Shown piece after piece: positions 25,532 to 34,168 of a stretch of 64,000 nt of DNA (its first letter is position 1; every line of letters begins with the position of its first letter). Position numbers and translations under genes: made by a program. The DNA is taken from NCBI GenBank assembly GCA_964605155.1, contig CAZSAK010000016.1:5511-69510 (forward strand), in the 5' to 3' direction. The DNA is from CAZSAK01 sp964605155 (lineage in GTDB: Bacteria; Pseudomonadota; Gammaproteobacteria; SZUA-140). The notes beneath the pieces were generated by a model. It was not told where the DNA came from. It did not search any database and saw only the letters and a list, made by a program, of their open reading frames with translations.

Positions 25532-26088
25532 GAATGTTGTGCGACAAACTCGTCAAAATCAGGGTAACGGGTTGCAATATCATTACCGGTAAAGTTGGCT
25601 TGCCAGCCGTCAGGCGTGGTGAAAAACCGGATACATTTGAATTGTGGGTGTTCGCCCATGTCAAACCAATGTGCTGTGAGGGCCGGGACTGTGATGAGAT
25701 CACCCTTTTCACATAGAACAATGAACACATGACCGTCGACATGCAAATAAAAAAGCCCTCGGCCATCTACAAAAAAGCGCACTTCGAAATCATCGTGCGT
25801 GTGTTCTGCAAGGAACTTTTGCCTGAATGTGGCTTTTTCCGGATGATCTGGATGCAGGCTGACCACATCGATGGTTTTAAAACCATATTGTTCAACAAGG
25901 CTGTCAACTGAAGAGCGAAATGCCTCGATAATTTGTTCCTGGGATAAGCTGTTGTTGAGTTCTTTTTCAGCGGTCCAGCGTTCGAATCCGACGTGGATCC
26001 CTGCAAGTCTGCGCGCGATTTCTGCCGGATCTGTTGTAGTTTCAAAGGCATCACTGGCCGTATCGGTATATATGCTTAATACGCTCAT
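25528..26088 (-). CDS. mtnD: acireductone dioxygenase MtnD
   Basis: A 186-residue cupin. It converts the acireductone with oxygen to the keto acid precursor of methionine plus formate (Fe form) or to an off-pathway product (Ni form). The metal ligands are His, His and Glu in AEHTHDDFEVRFFV and a later His in LTAHWFDMGEHPQFKCIRFF. The opening SVLSIYTDTASD is a degenerate first strand. The start overlaps the mtnB stop by ATGA and its own stop overlaps mtnC, so all three are coupled. Confidence 0.94.
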   Translation of the reverse strand: MSVLSIYTDTASDAFETTTDPAEIARRLAGIHVGFERWTAEKELNNSLSQEQIIEAFRSSVDSLVEQYGFKTIDVVSLHPDHPEKATFRQKFLAEHTHDDFEVRFFVDGRGLFYLHVDGHVFIVLCEKGDLITVPALTAHWFDMGEHPQFKCIRFFTTPDGWQANFTGNDIATRYPDFDEFVAQHS

Positions 26089-26708
26089 ACTCTATCATAC
26101 CCCTTTAACTTAAGTTCGCATTCAAACATGAATTCAAATGCTTCCAGATAACGCAAGGTTTCCTGGATTGATCGACCCCATGTATACAAACCATGTCCGG
26201 CAATCAGGAATCCGAAAATGGGAGGATTGTTTTCAAGATACATTACTACCTTATGTGAGAGACGTGCAATGTCCTGATCGTTCAGGAAGATTGGAATGCA
26301 GATTGAGGTTTCATGTGTGCTGATCCGGTCAAAGGCCTTCAGGATCTCGTAGCCGCTCAATCTCAGTTCGTTATTATTTAATCGCGATATCAGGGTTGCA
26401 TTGATTGAATGAGTATGCAGGACGGTATACGTTTCCGGGAAGTGTGTGTAGATCACTGTATGTAGTAAAGCCTCGGCGGATGGTTTCCTGTTATCCACCG
26501 CTCGTCCTTGGAAGTCGATGGTCATTATATCTTCCGGAGTCAGCGCACCTTTATCCCTGCCTGAGACGGTAATGGCAATTTTGTCATGATCATATCTGGC
26601 AGAGAAGTTGCCGCTGGTTGCTGGTACCCAGCCTCTGGCATAAAGCGACTTGCCTGCATCAACCAGGGCTGATGCTATATGCTGCAATGTTTTTACTGAT
26701 TGATCCAT
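26085..26708 (-). CDS. mtnB: methylthioribulose-1-phosphate dehydratase MtnB
   Basis: A class II aldolase-like zinc enzyme of about 207 residues. Start at ATG 26708 gives MDQSVKTLQHIASAL; the frame extends 11 codons further but without benefit. Features are the ARGWVPATSGNFSARYD phosphate-binding loop, the zinc His pair in VLHTHSINATLISRL and the later His in IAGHGLYTWG. It dehydrates methylthioribulose-1-phosphate, before MtnC and MtnD. mtnA (isomerase) and a phosphorylase or kinase are not in this window and must lie elsewhere if the pathway is whole. Confidence 0.93.
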   Translation of the reverse strand: MDQSVKTLQHIASALVDAGKSLYARGWVPATSGNFSARYDHDKIAITVSGRDKGALTPEDIMTIDFQGRAVDNRKPSAEALLHTVIYTHFPETYTVLHTHSINATLISRLNNNELRLSGYEILKAFDRISTHETSICIPIFLNDQDIARLSHKVVMYLENNPPIFGFLIAGHGLYTWGRSIQETLRYLEAFEFMFECELKLKGYDRV

Positions 26709-26969
26709 AAATTGGGTAATCTGGAAAATCGTGAAATACAATCTGGTTCATTTTGATTGTAATCTGCCGGTCTTGGCGTGACAATCACGTTATAGTTCTA
26801 TAGGAGAATTGCGAATATTCATGAATACGTTAAAACGTACTGTTGATCAGGTTTATCCCTGATAGTTCCAGTATGATTGGATGCGATGATCATGATGTTT
26901 GTCTATTCGGAAAACGCCATCTGTCTGATGTTTGAGGTGGATCTGAGGTAAGTCTACGAGGATTTTTAA

Positions 26970-27272
26970 ATGAATACACGGACTTCAACAAATTACACAC
27001 AGCAATTTGATATCAGGGCAACCATTGAACGTCTCACAAATGAAGGGAGACTGGATGAATGCTTTGCGAATATGCTGGGAGCAATCACACATATTGAGGG
27101 CGTATGTAATCTTTTGCAGGGACTGGAAGAAGACGGTGTATTATTTCCAAGTTCACAAGATGAATTCAAGCAGGAGTTCGCTGAACTGATCAGTTCAATA
27201 AAGGCGCTGATCAATAATGGCATATATCCTGATCTCGTGCATATAAATCAGGAAGGTGACGCTGTCAATTAA
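26970..27272 (+). CDS. hypothetical protein, 100 aa
   Basis: Not recognised. A soluble, acidic, helical protein (TIERLTNEGRLDECFANMLG, QEFAELISSIKALINNG) without signal or membrane segment. The start ATG lies 6 nt after AGGAT in CTACGAGGATTTTTAAATG, a usable ribosome site. The composition looks like a folded protein and the opposite-strand frame is shorter. It opens a run of small hypothetical genes on the plus strand. Confidence 0.6.
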   Translation: MNTRTSTNYTQQFDIRATIERLTNEGRLDECFANMLGAITHIEGVCNLLQGLEEDGVLFPSSQDEFKQEFAELISSIKALINNGIYPDLVHINQEGDAVN

Positions 27273-27337
27273 AGAAAGCGCATGGGACGATGATCCCATC
27301 GATTGTTTAGCTCATCGGAAGATTTCAGCTAAAAAAC

Positions 27338-27354
27338 TGCATCGTCACGATGCA
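27338..27354. repeat. 17-bp inverted repeat
   Basis: TGCATCGT (27338-27345), one base, then ACGATGCA (27347-27354): a perfect palindrome with 8-bp arms. It lies about 65 bp after one small hypothetical gene and 184 bp before the next. Possible operator or a small hairpin; function unknown. Confidence 0.5.
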
Positions 27355-27537
27355 TGGAGTCGGATACGTGGCACTGGCTCATAAAATAATCGTAACACAT
27401 TGTAATTAAATGATATTTAATCAAGCCTGGATCTTAAATTTCCCTCTGTTGTGTCGATAAACAATCATAGTGGCACCTATAAGGCGTCGTTACCCAATAA
27501 AGAGATAAACTGAAGAATCACACGGGATGGGATAACT

Positions 27538-27864
27538 ATGTTTGAAACAGAGACAGAAGAAGTAATCGAGGTACCCAAGTGGGATGTAGCGTTGGAGGCC
27601 TTGTTGAGGGAAGAATATGTCAGCGTTGGCAGGATGTTAATGATTGAAGATTTTCACAAACTCTCCATGGAATACTCGATTCGATTTGATGATATCATGG
27701 ATACGGTTTTTGCAATGACGCTCGAAGGCAAGTGGGTATACCGCAATGTTGACGGATTTGACACTGAAATCACCCAGGATATGGTCGATGGTTTATATGT
27801 CAATGCCCGTCTTCATGAAAATGATGTCAGAGGATTTAATGGGGGGTGGCTGCCGGCGGCATGA
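27538..27864 (+). CDS. hypothetical protein, 108 aa
   Basis: Not recognised as a named family. An acidic, soluble protein of 108 residues, with predicted alternating helix and strand (VPKWDVALEALLREEYVSVG, EGKWVYRNVDGFDTE) and a Gly/Pro C-terminus (GFNGGWLPAA). No signal peptide. The start is ATG 27538 after a GGATGGGATAACT context, with GGGA at about -12. The composition supports a real gene. Its neighbours are also small hypotheticals. Confidence 0.6.
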   Translation: MFETETEEVIEVPKWDVALEALLREEYVSVGRMLMIEDFHKLSMEYSIRFDDIMDTVFAMTLEGKWVYRNVDGFDTEITQDMVDGLYVNARLHENDVRGFNGGWLPAA

Positions 27865-27963
27865 GAGAGCCCCAAGATCAAATATCGATGATCCACAGTA
27901 TCTGTTTTAACAGGTAGTTTGTCCCTGAGGATCGTCCTGTACTCAACCTCGCGAGATTTTTCA

Positions 27964-28260
27964 TTATCTGAAGTCCCGCGGTGGCAGTTGTTCATATAAC
28001 CACATCAACTGGTCCACGTTAGTCATGACGGTGTCAACATAGCTAATACAACATACCGTTGCGGTACGCATTTTCCTGTATAAACATCCGATTTCATAAA
28101 ACGGATCCGGTATGCCGTTTAATTCATGCCACCCAGGCTCTGGAAGCACGGTCCGCTTTGAAACGAATTTGACATTGCCATCACAAAGTACCTGTAAATC
28201 GAAACCCGTGATGACATTTCCCGAAAACAGTGGATCTCCAGCGACTGGCTGAGGTGACAC
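27964..28260 (-). CDS. doubtful hypothetical protein, 98 aa
   Basis: An open frame on the minus strand with GTG start and no ribosome site. The sequence has protein-like features (ITGFDLQVLCDGNVKFVSKR, PDPFYEIGCLYRKMRTATVC, MWLYEQLPPRDFR) and four Cys. No plus-strand gene competes for the space. It could be a real small gene or the remains of one. No function can be suggested. Confidence 0.35.
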   Translation of the reverse strand: MSPQPVAGDPLFSGNVITGFDLQVLCDGNVKFVSKRTVLPEPGWHELNGIPDPFYEIGCLYRKMRTATVCCISYVDTVMTNVDQLMWLYEQLPPRDFR

Positions 28261-28752
28261 CTAAAACCGAGATGTATTTTCAAGTGTTAAATGTCCAGGG
28301 TTGTCCAATATCGAACAGTTCGCAGTTAATCGCTCATGTCCAGTCCATACAAATAATCAGTATTAACCCGACGGACTATTCCTCTGTCCGTATTCTTACC
28401 AGTCATCGGAATTGACATAAAATTCCGGATGCTTATTTGAGTAATGAAGGGTTAGGCGATATCAGGAAGGATATATAAATTTAGGTATATTATAACATAA
28501 TAAAATACTAATATTTAATTTGCCGATCCCCTCAAACATCTACATCCCTTTTACTTTCAATTCACAGGGTTAATCGATCGAAATATTTTAACTTACTGTT
28601 ATTATAAGTTTAATATTAAAAACATGATTATCTTCGTCCTGCGTATCCTGTTATAATATTACAAAATCATAATAAGGGGGCAGGGCATATTACAGCTTGG
28701 AAAAGGGAACAGCCTGACTTAATATGTCGCTAAACCCGAGGTAGGGATATTT
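28261..28752. other. AT-rich intergenic gap
   Basis: About 490 bases with no accepted gene. A 61-codon frame at 28230-28415 is a shadow without ribosome site. From 28430 on the sequence is very AT-rich with long A/T runs, as in promoter or silenced accessory DNA. The last 20 bases contain GAGGTAGGG, the ribosome site of the following gene. Confidence 0.45.
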
Positions 28753-29115
28753 ATGAAGATATCAACCGTATCTTTACAGTGTTATCAGCTGCGCACATCT
28801 CCTCATTTCAGGCATCGCAATTATATTACGTATCTCATAATACCGCTGCTGATAGTCATGTCTTTCTTCATCAGTAACCGGTGTCGAGCGGATGAAAAGT
28901 ACGATGACTTAAAGTCCCGCCTGGAAAACTACACCGGTATTTACAAGCACAAGCTTGATGACGGATTTACTATAAGAGGCTGGCAGTTAACGCCCCATAT
29001 CTATCTGGGACAGACTAGGACATTTGGTAACAATAGTTACGGCCTGCTAGTCGATAAAGGTGATTATGCCTACGGTCTGATTGACCAGCAGATTTCTATA
29101 CTAAAAAGTTTCTAG
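28753..29115 (+). CDS. hypothetical membrane-anchored or exported protein, 120 aa
   Basis: Not recognised. The ATG follows GAGGTAGGGATATTT, a good ribosome site. A basic N-terminus leads to one hydrophobic segment (YLIIPLLIVMSFFISNRC, about residues 27-45) and then a soluble part with YTGIYKHKLDDGFTIRGW and LTPHIYLGQTR. The segment could be an uncleaved anchor or a late signal peptide. The C-terminal KGDYAYGLIDQQISIL looks like beta-strand. A periplasmic location is inferred. Confidence 0.6.
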   Translation: MKISTVSLQCYQLRTSPHFRHRNYITYLIIPLLIVMSFFISNRCRADEKYDDLKSRLENYTGIYKHKLDDGFTIRGWQLTPHIYLGQTRTFGNNSYGLLVDKGDYAYGLIDQQISILKSF

Positions 29116-29379
29116 TCCGGTCATCTAACCTTCCTGTATTTTTATGTTTTTATCCCAGGGCAGCGCCAGAGGGGTGTTGCCCGTCATAATACCTGTTCCC
29201 GTTTATGCTCTTCTCCCGAGATTGAGTCATTGTTTGCTGTACCAGGAAAATTGACCCGCTCAAGGAGTATCTTGTGCGGATATTTTATGAGTATTGGGGC
29301 CGATCGGCTGGAATGATAGAGTGGATACAAGTAAATTATCATATTTTTGGTAATCCAATGACCATTTGAAAGGAAATAG

Positions 29380-30024
29380 ATGAGTACACGTCGAATTCTG
29401 GTCCTGAACCCCAAGGGAGGATGTGGAAAAACCACCCTGGCAGTCAATATCGCCAGCTTTTATGCCAATCAAGGTAAATCTGTCGTATTGGCCGATTTTG
29501 ACCCACAGGGATCAGCGATGGAGTGGATTGAGGCGCGTCCTGAATCATACGCCACGATTAAGAGGGTCCCGGCCTGGAAAGATGATGTGCGTCTGCCAAG
29601 GGACGTCGATTATGTGGTTATGGATGCTCCTGCGGCCGTGCATAGCAGAGAGATCAGCAATCTGTTAAAACGTGCGGAATCTGTAGTTATACCCGTCCTG
29701 CCTTCACCTATTGACATCCGCGCTGCTGCCCATTTCATCCAAGATATCTTGCTCAATAAAAGGGTGTCGCATAAAAATACTAAACTTGCCGTGGTGGCCA
29801 ATCGTGTTCGTGAAAATACTATCGTCTACCAAAAACTGCAACGGTTCCTCAAGCGCCTGGATATCCCGTTTGTTGCCGTATTCCGTGATACTCAAAATTA
29901 TATCCGGGCCGCTGATCGGGGGATAAGTATTTTTGAGATGGCACCTTCAATGGTTACCCAAGACCTTGATCAGTGGAGATCGTTGACCAGATGGTTAAAC
30001 AGTAAGCGCAGTTTACCCGGTTAA
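29380..30024 (+). CDS. orphan ParA-family ATPase
   Basis: A 214-residue ParA/MinD-like ATPase. The deviant Walker A reads KGGCGKTT with the signature Lys, switch I contains FDPQGSAMEW, and Walker B lies in YVVMDAPAAV. ParA proteins form dynamic gradients that position chromosomes, plasmids, chemoreceptor arrays or other cargo. There is no ParB, centromere repeat or replication gene next to it, so this is an orphan of the cargo-positioning kind, or a leftover. The ribosome site GAAAGGAAATAG precedes the ATG. Confidence 0.9.
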   Translation: MSTRRILVLNPKGGCGKTTLAVNIASFYANQGKSVVLADFDPQGSAMEWIEARPESYATIKRVPAWKDDVRLPRDVDYVVMDAPAAVHSREISNLLKRAESVVIPVLPSPIDIRAAAHFIQDILLNKRVSHKNTKLAVVANRVRENTIVYQKLQRFLKRLDIPFVAVFRDTQNYIRAADRGISIFEMAPSMVTQDLDQWRSLTRWLNSKRSLPG

Positions 30025-30103
30025 TGTCGATGTTAATTAATGTCAGAATAGTATTTTTGCAAATACTGAGTTGTATCCAAACATGACCAGTGGAAAACAA
30101 AAA

Positions 30104-30469
30104 ATGGTAAATCGGCCAAGACCTGTCATGGTGTTTATCTATGTCATTGCTGGAGTTGTCATGATTGCCGCATCAGCCTGTTCCGATATATCTGGCTCGA
30201 GGGATGCCGTATGGTTATACGGTGTATGGGAGTTGACCCATAATCCGGATCATGATGATTCCGACACGCTGGTGTTCAAGGATGACGGTACAGTGAAAGT
30301 GCAAACGGAAGACGGACGGGAGATCGACGGCAAATATGCGATTAATGACAATCAGTTGAAAATGACCCTTGCAACACCACGGGATGTGATTGACGTTGAA
30401 TTCACTATATCAAAAGATAAATCCAAATTGATATACAGAAACGGTGCCTATTATACCAGGCAACACTAA
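30104..30469 (+). CDS. putative lipoprotein, 121 aa
   Basis: The chosen start ATG 30104 gives a basic N-terminus and a lipoprotein signal (VMVFIYVIAGVVMIAASAC) with lipobox SAC-like ASAC. The frame is open from a TTG at 30071, and that start is also possible. The mature domain has LYGVWELTHNPDHDDSDTLV and KYAINDNQLKMTL, resembling small beta-rich domains of the lipocalin-like or DUF type that sense dosage, but no family is assigned. It sits 80 nt after the ParA gene. Confidence 0.65.
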   Translation: MVNRPRPVMVFIYVIAGVVMIAASACSDISGSRDAVWLYGVWELTHNPDHDDSDTLVFKDDGTVKVQTEDGREIDGKYAINDNQLKMTLATPRDVIDVEFTISKDKSKLIYRNGAYYTRQH

Positions 30470-30518
30470 CCGATCCTGAAGAGCGTAGCTGATTACCTAA
30501 GTGAAACTCAGATTCCTT

Positions 30519-30701
30519 TCAGCGGGAAATGTTGTTGGTTAGACGCTCGGTAACGATTTCGAATAATTCCGTTGGCGTGCTGAATTTGCGCGGAAATAAT
30601 GAATTATCAATGGTAGCTACCCAGTAATCAGGTTCGCATCCATGCTTGAATTTCGGGTGTGCCTCAACTGATTTACCGCATATCTTTCTTTTGACAACCA
30701 T
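30519..30701 (-). CDS. small hypothetical protein, 60 aa
   Basis: A 60-residue basic protein (MVVKRKICGKSVEAHPKF, then CEPDYWVATIDNSLFPRKFS). The ATG at 30701 follows AGAGAGAG at 7-nt spacing, a decent ribosome site. No known family. Two Cys could bind metal. It is convergent with the lipoprotein gene. Confidence 0.5.
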   Translation of the reverse strand: MVVKRKICGKSVEAHPKFKHGCEPDYWVATIDNSLFPRKFSTPTELFEIVTERLTNNISR

Positions 30702-31119
30702 AATTATTCTCTCTCTTATTGAATGGTGGCCTTGCGCAATAACGGGATGAACGGTTATTGCGCCGTCGATATTAGGTTATTGATAATTCCAGAGTAACAT
30801 AGTGTTAACCAGTAATATAGAATTAAATTATTGGTTATTGTTCTAACTGTTAATAATCCCGACATTTATAAGCGCAGTTCCAGGCCGCATCGCTATCTTA
30901 TTGAATATATAATACTTAAAATATACCGAGGGTGGACCGGTTACTGATTTGTCTTCCAAGCTAAATACTCTATCCGTCAGATTATGAGATTACTTCGATA
31001 TACCCATGCCAGAGTTCCTGGCTGATCATATGACCGTTTACCGGGATGGTTCTGTTTTTTATTAAGCGCATATGATATTTCCTGAGAAGATCTGGATATA
31101 TATTAGCGGGGAGCTGTCT
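30702..31119. other. AT-rich intergenic region with one strong inverted repeat
   Basis: About 420 bases without a gene. It contains the 10-bp inverted repeat at 30734-30763, then an AT-rich stretch. The final part holds the GGGGAG ribosome site (31108-31113) used for the following gene. Confidence 0.45.
30734..30763. repeat. 10-bp perfect inverted repeat
   Basis: GCGCAATAAC (30734-30743) pairs with GTTATTGCGC (30754-30763) across 10 bases. It lies 33 nt upstream of the small minus-strand gene start, so it could be an operator. No T-run is present, which argues against a simple terminator. Function unknown. Confidence 0.55.
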
Positions 31120-31806
31120 TTGCAACAAATCAAATATTGGCGGCAGTGTATTGCAATAACAGGTCTGTTGATACAGGGCACCGGTTATGCAGTGGATTTG
31201 GCATCCGTCGAATCACCGGGGACGGAGGCCGCACTACTGATACAAAGGCTTGAGACGGATCTGAAGCTTGACCAATCGATCTCTCAAACCAGGATCAACC
31301 GTGTCGGCCTGATTATCCTTGAACCAGCCAATTCCGCGGTTCAAGCGGGCTTACAGATCGGGGCACTGGAAATACATCAAAGCGATAATTCGATAACGGC
31401 AGGCCTGGATCTGACCGGCAATTACATCGGTATCATGTTTCGCACGAACCTGTACCGTAGCAACCATTCTGCGATACGTCTGGACGGAGGCTATACCTAT
31501 AATGAGGCTGACAAGCATACAAATGATCAGCAAATAAAATACGACTGGCATGAATTTTTGTTAAGAGCCCTGTTTGAATGGAAATTTGGGGATTTTAATA
31601 TGTCTCTCGGTAGATATACGCAAATAATAAACGGAGATGAGACTGCATTTGGTGTGGTAACACGCACTCGGGAAATTGAGCAGGTGGATAAGGCCGGTAC
31701 CCGTCTTGAAGTTGATTACAGGGTCGATGTTACCGGGAAGATCGGTATCCAGCTTGACAATGGGAGTCGCGATGCGGTTGCTCTGATATTTGCACGGGAA
31801 TTTTGA
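31120..31806 (+). CDS. putative outer-membrane beta-barrel protein
   Basis: The likely start is TTG 31120, because GGGGAG lies 6 nt before it and a signal peptide follows at once (CIAITGLLIQGTGYA, cleavage before VDLAS). An ATG at 31072 adds 16 residues with no ribosome site. The mature part (about 205 residues) alternates hydrophobic and polar residues in strands (SITAGLDLTGNYIGIMFR, HEFLLRALFEWKFGDFNMSL). It ends ALIFAREF with a terminal Phe, typical of outer-membrane barrels. The family is not identified. Confidence 0.6.
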   Translation: MQQIKYWRQCIAITGLLIQGTGYAVDLASVESPGTEAALLIQRLETDLKLDQSISQTRINRVGLIILEPANSAVQAGLQIGALEIHQSDNSITAGLDLTGNYIGIMFRTNLYRSNHSAIRLDGGYTYNEADKHTNDQQIKYDWHEFLLRALFEWKFGDFNMSLGRYTQIINGDETAFGVVTRTREIEQVDKAGTRLEVDYRVDVTGKIGIQLDNGSRDAVALIFAREF

Positions 31807-31942
31807 GTTTCGGGCAGATGACCGCGATCGTGATTTCAGTATGCATCCTTATCAAGACGAGATTGTGTAATCAATCATATGAGTTTAATATTTCATTCAG
31901 GTTGCAGATAATTATTTACGAGTCTAAACGGGAGAAAAGCAC

Positions 31943-32152
31943 ATGGGTGATCATGTATATAAAATGATAGAACTGACGGGCTCTTCATCCAAGAGTATAG
32001 AAGATGCTGTTGAAAATGCCGTTGTCCGGGCAGCCAAGACGGTGCGGAATATGCGCTGGTTTGAGGTTATCGATACACGTGGACATATCGATAACGGCAA
32101 GATCAATTACTGGCAAATCACTATCAAGGTTGGATTTACGTTGGAGGATTAA
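31943..32152 (+). CDS. dodecin
   Basis: A 69-residue dodecin, with [37 protein letters not shown] and [14 protein letters not shown]. The Trp in NMRWFEV is in the flavin-stacking position of the family. Dodecins form hollow 12-mers that store or buffer flavins such as FMN or riboflavin, or coenzyme A in some cases. The ribosome site GGGAG precedes the ATG. It is a stand-alone gene. Confidence 0.93.
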   Translation: MGDHVYKMIELTGSSSKSIEDAVENAVVRAAKTVRNMRWFEVIDTRGHIDNGKINYWQITIKVGFTLED

Positions 32153-32216
32153 TACCGAGGTTATACCTTTACCAGGGCTGCCCGGCCCATCCTGCAGAAT
32201 GTCCAAAAGGGCTGCA

Positions 32217-32498
32217 TCAATCATTACGAGAAGTGACTTCTACCAGATGATATCCAAACTGGGTATGAATCGGACCGTGCACCTTGCCGATCTCTTCATT
32301 GAAGACAACTTGATCGAATTCCTTTACCATCTGTCCCGGACTGAATTCACCCAGGTCACCGCCACGTCTTCCCGATGGGCACAATGAATGTTTCTGGGCG
32401 ATTTCAGCAAAATCCGCACCGTTTTCGATTTCTGTTTTCAGTTGTTCGCAGTCTTCTTGTGTGGAAACGAGGATATGTCGTGCGCTTGCGGTTGCCAT
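32217..32498 (-). CDS. ppiC: parvulin-type peptidyl-prolyl isomerase PpiC
   Basis: A 93-residue single parvulin domain when started at ATG 32498, the same length as E. coli PpiC. ATASARHILVSTQEDCEQL, FAEIAQKHSLCPSGRRGGDL, GQMVKEFDQVVF and THFGYHLVEVT-like IHTQFGYHLVEVT are in order. It acts in the cytoplasm on prolyl bonds. The frame continues eight codons upstream of the chosen ATG. It lies convergent with dodecin. Confidence 0.93.
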   Translation of the reverse strand: MATASARHILVSTQEDCEQLKTEIENGADFAEIAQKHSLCPSGRRGGDLGEFSPGQMVKEFDQVVFNEEIGKVHGPIHTQFGYHLVEVTSRND

Positions 32499-32569
32499 GT
32501 CGTATGTCCCGTTGTTAGCCAAGTTTGAGATGATACCAGATATTGTCTACAGATAACGGCTATAACGGG

Positions 32570-33028
32570 TCAGAATAACAACCCTCTGCTGACAGCACTC
32601 TTGTCGCTGATATTGGAACTGAGTGTGATTCGGCTTGCTGGACTATCGCCGCCGTTTCTGTCAGGCCATGAAACAGATACATCCAGTTGAATGTTGCCAG
32701 CTGCAACATCTCCTGTAACCGACCACAGGCATGTATATATGGTATTCAGCCCTTCAAGTATCAAGTCGGCATTCGAGCCTGGTGGTCCAACGCTCTCTGT
32801 GCCATTCGTGATCGCCTGAAAAGTTGTATGATCGGTAATATTTCTCATGGCCTCGATTTTGTTCTGTGCAAGATTAACGGCAATGGTTCTTGAGTTGGCC
32901 AGGCGGTTATTCTGCAATGCGGTAACCTGAAATCGTGCAAGGGCGATCAATACCATTGATATCAGCAACAAGGTTATCATAGCCTCGATCAGCAGGAACC
33001 CTCTGTGAGCATTGCAAGATAAAATCAT
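32570..33028 (-). CDS. pilV: type IV pilus minor pilin PilV-like
   Basis: A 152-residue prepilin-like protein. The class III leader ends before FLLIEAMITLLLISMVLIAL, with Gly at -1 and the Glu of position 5 present. Internal parts SRTIAVNLAQNKIEAMRN and CLWSVTGDVAAGNI match PilV. It is the last of four minor pilin genes (fimT-pilW-pilX-pilV) and starts 3 nt after the pilX stop. Minor pilins prime pilus assembly and carry adhesins. PilV is the partner of PilX, PilW and FimU in the complex. Confidence 0.88.
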   Translation of the reverse strand: MILSCNAHRGFLLIEAMITLLLISMVLIALARFQVTALQNNRLANSRTIAVNLAQNKIEAMRNITDHTTFQAITNGTESVGPPGSNADLILEGLNTIYTCLWSVTGDVAAGNIQLDVSVSWPDRNGGDSPASRITLSSNISDKSAVSRGLLF

Positions 33029-33031
33029 CTG

Positions 33032-34168
33032 TTAAAAATCTTTCCAAGAACCCGCAATGGCAACGAACGGACCATTTCCTCCCCTTGGAGGTACCAGAAC
33101 ATCATTGTTATATTGAATGGTCAGATTACCGCTGACTAGAAAGTCCTCGTTAGCCGCTATCAGTGCCCCGTAAATAAAACCGGTGTCTGAAGCATCAAGT
33201 ATCCGGCCATTTTCCGTAACATAAACCAGCCCATAAATCGATTTTTCTCCTTCAAGGACAAGATCTCCGTCCACGATCAGTACAACCGGCAGATCCTCAG
33301 AGCCGATATCAGAATCTATAGTAATGTCACCCGTGATCCAGATATTTTCTCCGGGAAAATCATCCGGTTTTACCTGTTGATTATCCTGGTCGGCACATGC
33401 GGAATCATCGCAGGTGAGATGGATGATCTGGTTGACCACGGTGACTTGTTGCATACCGAAAAAATGCGCAAAAAAGTCATCATTGGCGGCCAGGCCCTGT
33501 AATTCTGCGCTATGTTCTTCTATACCGCTGTTTCCCTCGGTACTGGTCATTGCATGTGAACCTGCCGACAGGGTGATGGTTCCCCCTGCCATTATGGATT
33601 TATCGGTTTCTGTGTTGATAAACTCGGCTGCGCCATCGGTCACGACATTGTTTCTTGCCGTAAAGCCGGCTTCGGGCGGAACCAGGAGCAGAGGCATGAT
33701 CTGCATTTTTTGTACGAGGACTGCAGTTGAAGAGCTGTCGTCGGATGAGCCGGTAACGCTGAGTTCGATAAGCCTGAACTGATTCGGCCACGCATGATTA
33801 CTATAACTGATCACATAACCGGCATTGTCGGCCAGTATGGTGGAGGTTATATTTGCCGGCTGTTCGTCAATCAGGCCGTCATTGTTGACGTCAAGCAAGA
33901 TCTGTTTTCTGAAAACCCGATCGTTCAGGTTGGCAACACCCTTCTCCAGTCCGGCCTGGGCCGCTTCAAAGGCCTGCTTTGCCCTGTATTCATTGGCCGT
34001 TATCTGCTGCTCGACAACACTGACGCGTGCACTGTAAAAGGTAATCAGACTGAGGGAAAACAGTAATATCATAGTGATTGTGAGAGTGGCGGTCCCGGTT
34101 TCGCGCCCCTGCAGGTCAATGAATGCCGCCGATTTCAGATGCCCGTACACTGACCTGGGTGCAGGCAA
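33032..34168 (-). CDS. pilX: type IV pilus minor pilin PilX-like, with large C-terminal domain
   Basis: A 378-residue protein, far longer than a usual PilX (about 170-200). The N-terminal hydrophobic helix follows RETGTATLTITMILLFSLSL, a PilX leader that lacks the Glu at position 5, as in known PilX. A heptad helix (VVEQQITANEYRAKQAFEAA) leads into a C-terminal part of about 220 residues. That part has hydrophobic repeats such as IWITGDITIDSDIG, LVLEGEKSIYGLVYV and FLVSGNLTIQYNNDV, suggesting a beta-solenoid. No PilY1 gene is nearby. The start overlaps pilW by about 34 bases. Confidence 0.8.
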   Translation of the reverse strand: MPAPRSVYGHLKSAAFIDLQGRETGTATLTITMILLFSLSLITFYSARVSVVEQQITANEYRAKQAFEAAQAGLEKGVANLNDRVFRKQILLDVNNDGLIDEQPANITSTILADNAGYVISYSNHAWPNQFRLIELSVTGSSDDSSSTAVLVQKMQIMPLLLVPPEAGFTARNNVVTDGAAEFINTETDKSIMAGGTITLSAGSHAMTSTEGNSGIEEHSAELQGLAANDDFFAHFFGMQQVTVVNQIIHLTCDDSACADQDNQQVKPDDFPGENIWITGDITIDSDIGSEDLPVVLIVDGDLVLEGEKSIYGLVYVTENGRILDASDTGFIYGALIAANEDFLVSGNLTIQYNNDVLVPPRGGNGPFVAIAGSWKDF

